Below, in pieces: positions 50,911-58,184 of a stretch of 64,000 bases of DNA. The first letter of the stretch is position 1; the number at the start of each line of letters is the position of its first letter. The DNA comes from Thermoanaerobaculia bacterium (GTDB taxonomy: Bacteria > Acidobacteriota > Thermoanaerobaculia > Multivoradales > JAHEKO01). The DNA is taken from assembly GCA_945787635.1 (NCBI GenBank), contig CALZIK010000054.1:1-64000 (forward strand). The letters are read 5' to 3'. The notes under the pieces were generated by a model that searched no databases, had not been told where the DNA came from, and saw nothing but the letters and a program-made list of their open reading frames with translations. A program made the position numbers and the translations under genes.

Positions 50911-51524
50911 TGCTCGAGCTTCCAGATCGGCGTTTCCCGCTTGAGCCGCTCCAGGGCTCGAGCGCAGGCCTCGAAAGCCTCGCGCCGGTGGGGCGCACGC
51001 GCGGCGATGGCGACGCTCAACTCGCCGGTCGGCACGTCGCCCAGGCGGTGGACGATCTTGAGCCGGGCGCCGGACAGCGACAGATCCCGGCAGATCGTCC
51101 GGAGCCGGGCCTCGGCCATGGCCTCATAGCCCTCGTAGGTGATCTTGGTCACGCCGCGCCCGTGGCTGGTCTCGCGGACCCGGCCGAGGAAGAGGACCTC
51201 CGCTCCGCAGGCGGCATCGCCCACGGAAAGCTCGGCGGGATCGATCGGACGCGACACGAGCTCGACGACGGGGTCGGCCTCGCCACCCGAGACCGGCGGT
51301 AGCAGGGCCACTTCGGCGGAGTCCCGTAGAGTTCGATCGGTGGTTACGAGTTGTCCGTCGATGGCGACGGCGAGCCGCGCTCTGATCGGCGCAAGACCCG
51401 GGGCGCGCTGCTCGAGCCGGTCGAGAAGGTCACGCACCGAGGCGGGCTCGTCCAGCTCGATTTCGAGTTGGCGGCAACCCAGGGCTTCGGCCGCGGAGGC
51501 GAAGGCGAGGATCCGAATCTTCAC
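50835..51524 (-). CDS. MoaD-MoaE fusion (molybdopterin synthase, MoaX-like)
   Basis: 229 residues from GTG 51524. Residues 1-81 are a MoaD-like ubiquitin fold ending LLPPVSGG (Gly 80-81) immediately followed by EADP. Residues about 90-229 are MoaE, with HRLGDVPTGELSVAIA, APHRREAFEAC and the catalytic Lys region KRETPIWKLEHY. MoaD must expose its Gly-Gly end as a thiocarboxylate, so the fusion must be cut after Gly 81. A JAMM protease gene is 3 kb away. Gene symbol left blank because MoaX naming is lineage-specific. Its stop overlaps the peptidase gene by 76 bases in opposite orientation. Confidence 0.88.
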   Translation of the reverse strand: MKIRILAFASAAEALGCRQLEIELDEPASVRDLLDRLEQRAPGLAPIRARLAVAIDGQLVTTDRTLRDSAEVALLPPVSGGEADPVVELVSRPIDPAELSVGDAACGAEVLFLGRVRETSHGRGVTKITYEGYEAMAEARLRTICRDLSLSGARLKIVHRLGDVPTGELSVAIAARAPHRREAFEACARALERLKRETPIWKLEHYDDGSMAWREEEPLSPDGAPSSMA

Positions 51525-51597
51525 GACCGGAATGCTAGCAGCCGGCGGGCGTGGCAAGCGGCACTGATAGTGTTGCGCCGCTGGGAGAGCCGCGAGA

Positions 51598-53256
51598 ATG
51601 ATCGGAAGCCGTCTGACCAGAGATGCCGTCTACGACAAGCGCGATCGCTTCTGGCGACGGCGCCTGGCGGCTCTTGGCGAGCAGGAAGACACCCTGCGAC
51701 GAGGCGGCGGCGAAAAGCGGCTCGCCCGGCAGGCGGCCAAGGGCAAACTCAGTGCGCGCGAGCGAATCTCCACGCTTTGCGACCCCGGCTCCGCTTTTCT
51801 CGAGCTGGGACTGTGGGTGGCGCACGGCTTCTATCAGGAGCACGGCGGCGCGCCGGCGGCGGGGGTCGTGGTCGGCATCGGCACCGTGGCCGGTCATGAA
51901 GCGGTCATCGTCGCCAACGACGCGACCGTCAAGGCGGGAGCCTGGTTCCCGCTCACCTGCAAGAAGGTCCTGAGGGCGCAGGAGATCGCTCTCGAGAACC
52001 GCCTGCCGATCGTCTATCTGGTGGACTCGGCGGGCGTCTTTCTGCCAATGCAGGACGAGATCTTTCCCGACAAGGAGCACTTCGGCCGGGCCTTCTACAA
52101 CAACGCCAGGCTCTCGGCGGCCGGCGTCTTTCAGATGGCCGCGATCATGGGGCCGTGCGTCGCCGGCGGCGCGTATTTGCCGATCATGAGCGATGAGTCG
52201 CACATCGTCGAAGGCACCGGATCGATCTTCCTAGCGGGCTCGCACCTGGTCAGAGCCGCGATCGGTGAGCAGATCGACAATCAGGCGCTCGGTGGCGCCT
52301 TGATCCAATGCGATGTGTCCGGAGTGGTCGATCACCGGCATCCCGATGACAAGAGTTGTCTGGCCGCCATGCGACGTCAGTTCGCCCAACTCGCGACTCC
52401 GGAGCGGGCCCGCTTCGCCCGCAGGAGGGCGACCGCGCCCGCGCACGCGCCGGAGGAGATTCTCGGTGTCATGCCGGTCGATCGCACACGTCCCTATGAG
52501 GCCAGGGAGATTCTGGCTCGCCTGCTCGACGGCAGCGAGTTCGACGAGTTCAAGGCGAACTACGGCAAGACCCTGGTGTGCGGAACGGGCTGGATCGACG
52601 GCTGGGCGGTCGGCATCGTCGCCAACCAGCGCTCGATCGTGTCGCGCAAGACCGGCGGCGAGCACGGCGACAAGGAGTTGCAGATCGGCGGAGTCATCTA
52701 TTCCGACTCCGCCGACAAGGGCGCCCGGTTTGTCGAGCTCTGCAATCAAAAAGGCATTCCGCTGGTCTTTCTCCAGGATGTGACCGGTTTCATGGTCGGC
52801 GGCCGGGCGGAGCGCGGCGGCATCATCAAGGACGGAGCCAAGATGGTCAACGCCGTGGCCAATTCGGTGGTTCCCAAGATCACCGTGTTCATCGGCAACT
52901 CCTACGGGGCGGGAAACTACGCGATGTGCGGCAAGGCCTACGGCGCCAGGTTCGTCTACGCGTGGCCTTCGGCGGCGATTGCGGTCATGGGCGGTGAGCA
53001 GGCGTCGCAGACCCTGGCCTCGATCCAACTCAAGAACGGCGGAGACTCGGTCAGCGATGAAGAGAAGCAGCAGTTGTTGGACCGGATCCGGAAACGCTAC
53101 AGCGACGCCCTGGACCCACGATACGCAGCCGCCCGGCTTTGGGTGGACGCGATCATCGACCCGACCGAGACCCGGACGGTGGTTTCGCGCTCGCTGTCGG
53201 TGGCGGCGCACAATCCCGAGATGCCGGAGTTCAGGACCGGCGTGCTGCAGACTTAG
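51598..53256 (+). CDS. Acyl-CoA carboxylase carboxyltransferase subunit, methylcrotonyl-CoA type
   Basis: 552 residues. LSARERISTLCDPGSAFLEL, VVVGIGTVAGHEAVIVAND, then DSAGVFLPMQDEIFPDKEHF and the C-terminal half with TGGEHGDKEL, DVTGFMVGG and NSYGAGNYAMCGKAYGARF follow the methylcrotonyl-CoA carboxylase beta-subunit pattern. Carboxylates 3-methylcrotonyl-CoA in leucine breakdown. The biotin-carboxylase/BCCP alpha subunit is not in the window. The hydratase (55083) and HMG-CoA lyase-like gene (53304) complete the lower pathway. Confidence 0.9.
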   Translation: MIGSRLTRDAVYDKRDRFWRRRLAALGEQEDTLRRGGGEKRLARQAAKGKLSARERISTLCDPGSAFLELGLWVAHGFYQEHGGAPAAGVVVGIGTVAGHEAVIVANDATVKAGAWFPLTCKKVLRAQEIALENRLPIVYLVDSAGVFLPMQDEIFPDKEHFGRAFYNNARLSAAGVFQMAAIMGPCVAGGAYLPIMSDESHIVEGTGSIFLAGSHLVRAAIGEQIDNQALGGALIQCDVSGVVDHRHPDDKSCLAAMRRQFAQLATPERARFARRRATAPAHAPEEILGVMPVDRTRPYEAREILARLLDGSEFDEFKANYGKTLVCGTGWIDGWAVGIVANQRSIVSRKTGGEHGDKELQIGGVIYSDSADKGARFVELCNQKGIPLVFLQDVTGFMVGGRAERGGIIKDGAKMVNAVANSVVPKITVFIGNSYGAGNYAMCGKAYGARFVYAWPSAAIAVMGGEQASQTLASIQLKNGGDSVSDEEKQQLLDRIRKRYSDALDPRYAAARLWVDAIIDPTETRTVVSRSLSVAAHNPEMPEFRTGVLQT

Positions 53257-53303
53257 TTTCGACCCACCGTCGTCCGGTATCATGGTGACGGGATTTTGAA
53301 TTG

Positions 53304-54692
53304 ATGCCGGAGGTCAAGATCTGCGACGTTTCGCTTCGCGACGGCATGCAGATCATGAATCGGCACGCGGTGATTCCCCTCGAATCTCGCCTGCAGCTGG
53401 TCGAGGCGCTGGTCAGGGCGGGAGTTCCCTATATCGAGGTCGGTTCGTTCGTGAACCCGAAGGTCGTGCCCGCGATGGCGGACACCGCGGAGTTGTTGCG
53501 CGCGATGCCGGCCTACGACGGCCAGGTCGCCGCACTGGTGCCCAAGCTCGAGTACTACGAGCTTCTGCGCAGGGCGGAGCGGGTCAACACGGTGGCTCTC
53601 TTCGTGGCGGCGTCGGAGGCCTACTCAGAGGCGAATACCCGGATGAGCGTCAGCGAGGCGTTGGACGCGGCCGAAGAAATCGCGCGCGCGGCGGCGCGAG
53701 ACGGATATCGGTTGCGCGGATATCTCTCCTACGCGTTTCGCGACAAGAGTCAGCCGGGAGACGAGACGCCGGTGGAGTTGACCGAGTCGATCTGCCGGAG
53801 GCTTGTAGACATGGGGTGCGACGCGGTCGCGCTTTCGGACACCGATGGGCTGGCCACGCCGAAGGACATCGAACGGGTGCTCGGTTTCGTCGGAGATCGT
53901 CTCGGATTCGAACATCTCGGCGTCCACCTTCACGACCGGCGCGGCTTAGGCGTTACCAACGCCTACGTCGCCTACAAGGCGGGTGTTCGCATCTTTGACG
54001 CTTCGATCGGAGGCATAGGCGGCGCGATCACAGTCCGCCATTCGGTCGGCAACATCGCGACCGAGGAACTGGTCAGCATGTTCGAGAGCCTGGAGGTGGC
54101 AACCGGAATCGACGTCGGGCCGCTGGTGGAGGCCGGTTGCCGCGTCTCGCAGCTGGCCGACTTCGTTGGCGATCCGCCCCCGCCGAGCAAGATCATCTTG
54201 GACGAGCTGGCCATTCGCCGGGCCGAGATCGAGGCCTCCGAGGGACCGGAGGCCGACCTGGGCTTGAAGCAGCTGCTGCATTCGCTGGTCGGCCTGATCC
54301 CGCGAGGTGGGATGGAAGATGACCTGTCGGTGGGCGAGAGGATCGAGGAAGCAAGAGAGCAAGTCAGTCTGTTTCTGCACGCGCCAACGAATCGGGCCGC
54401 GGTTCTCTTCAGTCTCTTTTCCATGCTTCTCGCGACCGGCGTGGCGGCGCTCTTCGTTCGGGTGCTGCCGATCGCCTGGGTGGCTCGCGTCGAGGTCATT
54501 GTCATTACTTTGTTCAGTCTCGGCATGGTCATGCTGCTCGGAATCCTGCTGACGATGATCCAGGTATCGGGCGGTGTTCGGTTGCCGCGAGATCTCAATG
54601 AGCGCGAGCGTGAGATCTTGCGCGAAGCGCTTAGCGGCGTGGCCGAAGAACTGACCGCGCAAACCGGGTTCTCTCGGCATTACGAGGTGTAA
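53304..54692 (+). CDS. HMG-CoA lyase-like protein with a C-terminal two-helix membrane domain, Cys-less
   Basis: 462 residues from ATG 53304. The TIM-barrel (about 1-300) keeps SLRDGMQ (R12, D13), HLHDRRG (H208, H210) and the loop GGIGGAITVRHSVGNIATEE. Active HMG-CoA lyases have GGxGGCPYA..GN with a catalytic Cys; here position 241 is Ala. After a helical linker, two hydrophobic helices (about 364-386 and 395-420) and a charged tail (LNEREREILREALS) follow. Normally soluble lyases lack such a tail. It may still bind acyl-CoA, or be a membrane-tethered, altered enzyme. It sits between the carboxylase and a histone-fold membrane protein. Confidence 0.82.
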   Translation: MPEVKICDVSLRDGMQIMNRHAVIPLESRLQLVEALVRAGVPYIEVGSFVNPKVVPAMADTAELLRAMPAYDGQVAALVPKLEYYELLRRAERVNTVALFVAASEAYSEANTRMSVSEALDAAEEIARAAARDGYRLRGYLSYAFRDKSQPGDETPVELTESICRRLVDMGCDAVALSDTDGLATPKDIERVLGFVGDRLGFEHLGVHLHDRRGLGVTNAYVAYKAGVRIFDASIGGIGGAITVRHSVGNIATEELVSMFESLEVATGIDVGPLVEAGCRVSQLADFVGDPPPPSKIILDELAIRRAEIEASEGPEADLGLKQLLHSLVGLIPRGGMEDDLSVGERIEEAREQVSLFLHAPTNRAAVLFSLFSMLLATGVAALFVRVLPIAWVARVEVIVITLFSLGMVMLLGILLTMIQVSGGVRLPRDLNEREREILREALSGVAEELTAQTGFSRHYEV

Positions 54693-54703
54693 GGGAGAAA
54701 GCG

Positions 54704-55072
54704 ATGCGTGTACCGCTTCTCGGTGAAGAGCCTGACATCCGATTTCATGAGAACGCCCGGGACCTGGCGGTGCAGTACATGCGCCGTTACGGGGAGCGCG
54801 TCATCCGGGATGCGGTTGCCGCGGCGCGGGCTCGGGAGCACCCGATCGTTCTGAAGCAAGACGTGCAGTACGCGGCCCAGCGTCTGCGCGCGAGCGGCCG
54901 CAACCGGCGCAACGTGTTTCTGCAGTTCATCGGAGCCGGTCTGCTGGGCGTCTTCGTCCAGGGATTCACCGCCGAGATGCTCGGAGGCAGCCCCAATCCT
55001 TGGACCGCGGTCGTCTACGTGGTCATCGGTTTCGTCGGTATCTTCAGCGTGTTCTGGTCTCTGATCCGCTAG
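54704..55072 (+). CDS. Histone-fold-like protein with two C-terminal membrane helices
   Basis: 122 residues. Residues about 12-63 align without gaps to archaeal histones: AR near 18-19, a central G (about 30), DAVAAARA (compare EAIKLARH in HMfB) and VLKQDVQYAAQRL in the place of IKAEDIELAVRRF, including the loop-2 Asp 53. Helix lengths 14/27/10 fit a single histone fold. After a basic stretch (SGRNRRN) come two membrane helices (about 71-88, 101-120). Start ATG 54704 has GGAGA upstream. It lies 11 bases after the lyase-like gene and just before the enoyl-CoA hydratase-like gene. DNA binding by this membrane-anchored fold is inferred. Confidence 0.65.
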   Translation: MRVPLLGEEPDIRFHENARDLAVQYMRRYGERVIRDAVAAARAREHPIVLKQDVQYAAQRLRASGRNRRNVFLQFIGAGLLGVFVQGFTAEMLGGSPNPWTAVVYVVIGFVGIFSVFWSLIR

Positions 55073-55082
55073 GGAGAAGCTG

Positions 55083-55862
55083 CTGGCGAAGCTCAACGAA
55101 ACTCATGAAGGAGACCTGCTTCGGCTCGAGCTGGACGACCCGGAGAGGGCGAATGCGCTCTCACCGGAGCTGATCGGCGCGCTCACCGAAGCGTACGGTC
55201 GTGACCTGCGGTCCGACGGCATACGCGCGGTGCTCCTGACCGGAGCGGGAAAGCACTTCTCGGCCGGCGCGGATCTGGATCATCTGCGATCGTTGCGCGA
55301 CGCCGGACCGGAGGAGAATCTGGCCGATTCGCGGGCGATGAAAGAGCTTTTCGAGACCGTCCTGGGTCAGCCTGCGCTTACCATCGCGGCGGTGCAGGGC
55401 GCGTGCGTGGCGGGTGGCTGCGGCTTGGCCACCGCCCACGACTTCGTCGTCGCCGCCGACAACGCGCGCTTCATGTACAGCGAGGTCCGGATCGGCTTCG
55501 TCGCGGCGCTGGTCGCGACCTTCCTTCCGCTTCGACTCAAAGGATCGGACATCCGCGAAGTCTTGATCAACCCGGACTTCGTGTCGGCCTCGAGGGCCCT
55601 CGAGCTGGGTTTGGTCAACCGGGTCGTCGAGGCCGGGCGTCTGGCAGAGCAAGCCGAGGCTCTGGCGGTCGAGATTCTGGAGAGAGCGAGCTCCGAGTCG
55701 ATCGCGCGCACCAAGGCGCTTCTCCTCGAGATCCTCGGGATGCCGCTCACCGAGGCTCTGGAGACCGCCGCGCGAGCCAACGCCGCCGCTCGAGGCACCG
55801 CGGACTGTCGACGCGGAGTCGCGACGTTTCTCGAAACCAAGGCGCTGCCAAATTGGCGATAG
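55083..55862 (+). CDS. Enoyl-CoA hydratase/isomerase family, methylglutaconyl-CoA hydratase-like
   Basis: 259 residues if initiated at CTG 55083 (GGGAG six bases ahead), needed to include the normal N-terminus (RLELDDPERANALSPELI). Oxyanion-hole and core motifs: GKHFSAGADL, QGACVAGGCGLATAHDFVVA and MYSEVRIGFVAA (candidate Glu). The pattern SEVRIGF..A fits the LiuC/AUH-type branch. Hydrates 3-methylglutaconyl-CoA to HMG-CoA between the carboxylase and lyase steps of leucine breakdown. Ends overlapping the next HAD gene by 10 bases. Confidence 0.88.
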   Translation: MAKLNETHEGDLLRLELDDPERANALSPELIGALTEAYGRDLRSDGIRAVLLTGAGKHFSAGADLDHLRSLRDAGPEENLADSRAMKELFETVLGQPALTIAAVQGACVAGGCGLATAHDFVVAADNARFMYSEVRIGFVAALVATFLPLRLKGSDIREVLINPDFVSASRALELGLVNRVVEAGRLAEQAEALAVEILERASSESIARTKALLLEILGMPLTEALETAARANAAARGTADCRRGVATFLETKALPNWR

Positions 55863-56548
55863 CGACGCTCGTCCTCTTCGACATCGATGGCACGTTGCTG
55901 TCCATCGCCGAGCGTGAGCTGAACATCTTCGGTCAGGCTCTGGAGAAGGTCTTTGGTGACATCGGACCGCTGGACGGCTACAGCTTCGCGGGCAAGACCG
56001 ACCACCAGATCGTTGTTGATCTGCTGTCCCGAGTGGGGAAAAACGCCTCCGAGATCGAAGCCGGCCTGCCCGCGATGCAGGAGCACTATTTCGACATTCT
56101 GGACGGAATGCTCGCTCAGTCGAGCATGGCCGTGCTGCCGGGCGTGGTCGAGCTTCTGAACGGCCTGGCGGCCAGCCGCTCGGTGATCCTGGGTCTTCAA
56201 ACCGGCAACTGGCGGCGTGCCGCGGAGATCAAGCTGACTCGCTACGGGCTGGGCCACTATTTCGATGTGGGCGCGTTCGGAGACGGCCAGCTCGATCGTC
56301 TTGGCCTTCCGCCGTTGGCATGCCGCCGAGCAGTCGAAGCGACCGGCGAGACGATCGGCGCCGAGAATACCGTTATAATCGGCGACACCGCGCTTGACGT
56401 GGCCTGCGCTCGGAGTTCCGGCATGGTCTCGATAGGCGTGGCTACGGGGAGTACGGGCCGGGACGAGCTCGAAGAGGCAGGTGCCGATCTGGTTGTGTCA
56501 ACGCTGGCCGAGATCGACGCCGACGAACTGCTCGACCTGGCTCGGTAG
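55853..56548 (+). CDS. HAD-superfamily phosphatase (PGP-like)
   Basis: 231 residues from TTG 55853, which overlaps the hydratase stop. HAD motifs: I DIDGTLL (about 8-14), II LQTGN, III Lys in EIKLTRYGLGHYF, IV IIGDTALDVACARSSG. The cap sequence is phosphoglycolate-phosphatase/phosphonatase-like. Acts on a small phosphate ester in the cytosol; substrate not evident. The operon context is leucine catabolism, but the link may be loose. Confidence 0.88.
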   Translation: MAIATLVLFDIDGTLLSIAERELNIFGQALEKVFGDIGPLDGYSFAGKTDHQIVVDLLSRVGKNASEIEAGLPAMQEHYFDILDGMLAQSSMAVLPGVVELLNGLAASRSVILGLQTGNWRRAAEIKLTRYGLGHYFDVGAFGDGQLDRLGLPPLACRRAVEATGETIGAENTVIIGDTALDVACARSSGMVSIGVATGSTGRDELEEAGADLVVSTLAEIDADELLDLAR

Positions 56549-56551
56549 GAA

Positions 56552-56815
56552 TTGAACGACTATTCGATCACTGACAAAGTGAAGCGGCAGCTTGCCGCGA
56601 GCTTCGTCGAAGAGCGCGATTTCATCGACGGGATCCGCGAGCAGGCTGCAGTGCTACCGACCGATCGGCCCGAAGTGTTCGGTTTCACCTTCATGATGAC
56701 CCTGCGCCGGCCGGCGGACCTCGAAACGGCGGAGATCCGGCGGATCGACGTCCAGATGCGCCCCGCCTCCGGAGGCTTCGAGATCTTCCGGGTCGACGGT
56801 CTACCCGAGCCCTGA
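56552..56815 (+). CDS. Short hypothetical protein
   Basis: 87 residues from TTG 56552, 3 bases after the HAD gene. Soluble, charged N-terminus (ITDKVKRQLAASFVEERDFI) and a beta-rich second half (GFTFMMTLRRPADLETAEIR). No recognised family. Short gap implies cotranscription with the leucine-catabolism genes. Confidence 0.5.
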   Translation: MNDYSITDKVKRQLAASFVEERDFIDGIREQAAVLPTDRPEVFGFTFMMTLRRPADLETAEIRRIDVQMRPASGGFEIFRVDGLPEP

Positions 56816-56823
56816 GCCTGGGT

Positions 56824-57183
56824 TCAGGCCGCCTCGCGGCCGCTGTCCCAGGGCAGGCCGCGCCGGACCCACTCCAGAAGGCCGCCGGTGACTTCGACGA
56901 CTCGACGGGCCTTCAGCGTCTTGAGGGCGAGGGCCGCCTGTCGGACTCTGCCGTCTTTGTGATCGGCGCCGACGAGGAAGAACTCGGTTTTTTCGTCGGT
57001 TCCGGCAGGGAACGCTATGAGACTTGCGGCGTCGGCTCGAAGGCTGCCGGCGATACGACGACGCTCGCGTTCGCCTTTGGAGCGGACGTCGAGCACCGCA
57101 AAAGGAGGATGGGCATGCTCGAGTCGGCGCGCCAGCTCGTCGGCATAGGTGTGGAAAACGATGCCCTCAAAATGCATGTCCAT
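56824..57183 (-). CDS. Rhodanese-like domain protein lacking the catalytic cysteine
   Basis: 119 residues. FAVLDVRSKGERERRRIAGS matches the rhodanese strand-helix with the substrate-side Arg and Gly, and the helix VRQAALALKTLKA with GGLLEWVRRGLPW completes the fold. In active rhodaneses the loop is (V/L)YC..G.R; here it reads FFLVGADHKDGRVRQ with no Cys. So this is probably a non-catalytic rhodanese-fold protein. Convergent with the preceding gene. Confidence 0.75.
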   Translation of the reverse strand: MDMHFEGIVFHTYADELARRLEHAHPPFAVLDVRSKGERERRRIAGSLRADAASLIAFPAGTDEKTEFFLVGADHKDGRVRQAALALKTLKARRVVEVTGGLLEWVRRGLPWDSGREAA

Positions 57184-57227
57184 GGCAACTCCTCGGTTTC
57201 GGATTTCGGTTGGGGAACGTCGGGCGT

Positions 57228-58058
57228 CTAGTCGAGGTGCTGCCTCAGCCAGGTCTGGGTCGCGTTCATGGCTTCGATGAGCTGAGGGGTCGGCCCCGAG
57301 AATGGATGCGAAACGCCGAACGTATGCGAGGCGCCCGCGATGCGAAGCAATGAAGTCGGAGGTTGGGCCGCGGCGGCCAGGGTCTCGGCTTCGTCCACCG
57401 ACACGGTCTCGTCGTCTTCGCCGTGGACCAGCAGCCAGGGTGCGGTGCGCGAGCGGGCCGCGGCCTCGAGGTCGAGCGCCTCGCGGTTGGATCCGAGGTC
57501 ATCGAGGACCTCGGTGCCGAGGGAGAGCTCCTGGCCGGTCCTTGCGTTGACGACCGGGATCGACCCCTGGGCGCGCCAGTGAGCGTTCTCCTTGGAGCTC
57601 AAGCGGTCGAAGGTCGCGACCGCCGACCAGGTGACGAGAGCCTTGAGGGGGAGCTTTGCCGAGGTGAGCAACGCCGTGCCGCCGCCTCGGCTGTGGCCGA
57701 AGACCGCGACCCTTCGCGGGTCGGCGACGTGCGGGGCGATCTCCCTGCCGACCGCACTCACGATCGAACCGAGCTCCGCCAGGTCCTTGGAGAGGGTGGC
57801 CCCTCGGAAAGCCTCGGTGTCGGTCACCAACTCGTCGCCCGGCTTCATTCCCGAGCCCGAGAGGTTGAACCGGACCGCCACGTATCCCCGGGCGGCCAAG
57901 AGGTCGCCGAGGTGGGGGAAGAACCCCCAGTCCATGAAGCCCTTGAAGCCATGGCAGATGACAACCGCGGGCTTGAGACCTCGTCCGTCGGGCAGATGAA
58001 TGACGCCGTGGAGGTTGCGATCTTTGATGCGATGGCGAAAAAGCTCGGAAGACGGCAT
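57228..58058 (-). CDS. Alpha/beta hydrolase (dienelactone hydrolase/esterase type)
   Basis: 276 residues from ATG 58058. GVIHLPDGRGLKPAVVICHG with oxyanion HGFKGF, the nucleophile Ser in FGHSRGGGT, Asp in HGEDDETVSVDEAETL and His in ASHTFGVSHP make a complete triad. Likely an intracellular esterase or acyl hydrolase. The gene is followed by no partner on this strand; its neighbour ygfZ is divergent with 126 bases between starts. Confidence 0.88.
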   Translation of the reverse strand: MPSSELFRHRIKDRNLHGVIHLPDGRGLKPAVVICHGFKGFMDWGFFPHLGDLLAARGYVAVRFNLSGSGMKPGDELVTDTEAFRGATLSKDLAELGSIVSAVGREIAPHVADPRRVAVFGHSRGGGTALLTSAKLPLKALVTWSAVATFDRLSSKENAHWRAQGSIPVVNARTGQELSLGTEVLDDLGSNREALDLEAAARSRTAPWLLVHGEDDETVSVDEAETLAAAAQPPTSLLRIAGASHTFGVSHPFSGPTPQLIEAMNATQTWLRQHLD

Positions 58059-58184
58059 CGGAAATTCTCTCCTCCGGAGAGTCGGAAGCGATATCCTATC
58101 CTCTGCGTCGAGTGGCGTGAACTCGAGCCGACGTGACGACCCGTGCGCCCGGCTCACCCTTCCGGCAGACCTGACGAACTTTAC

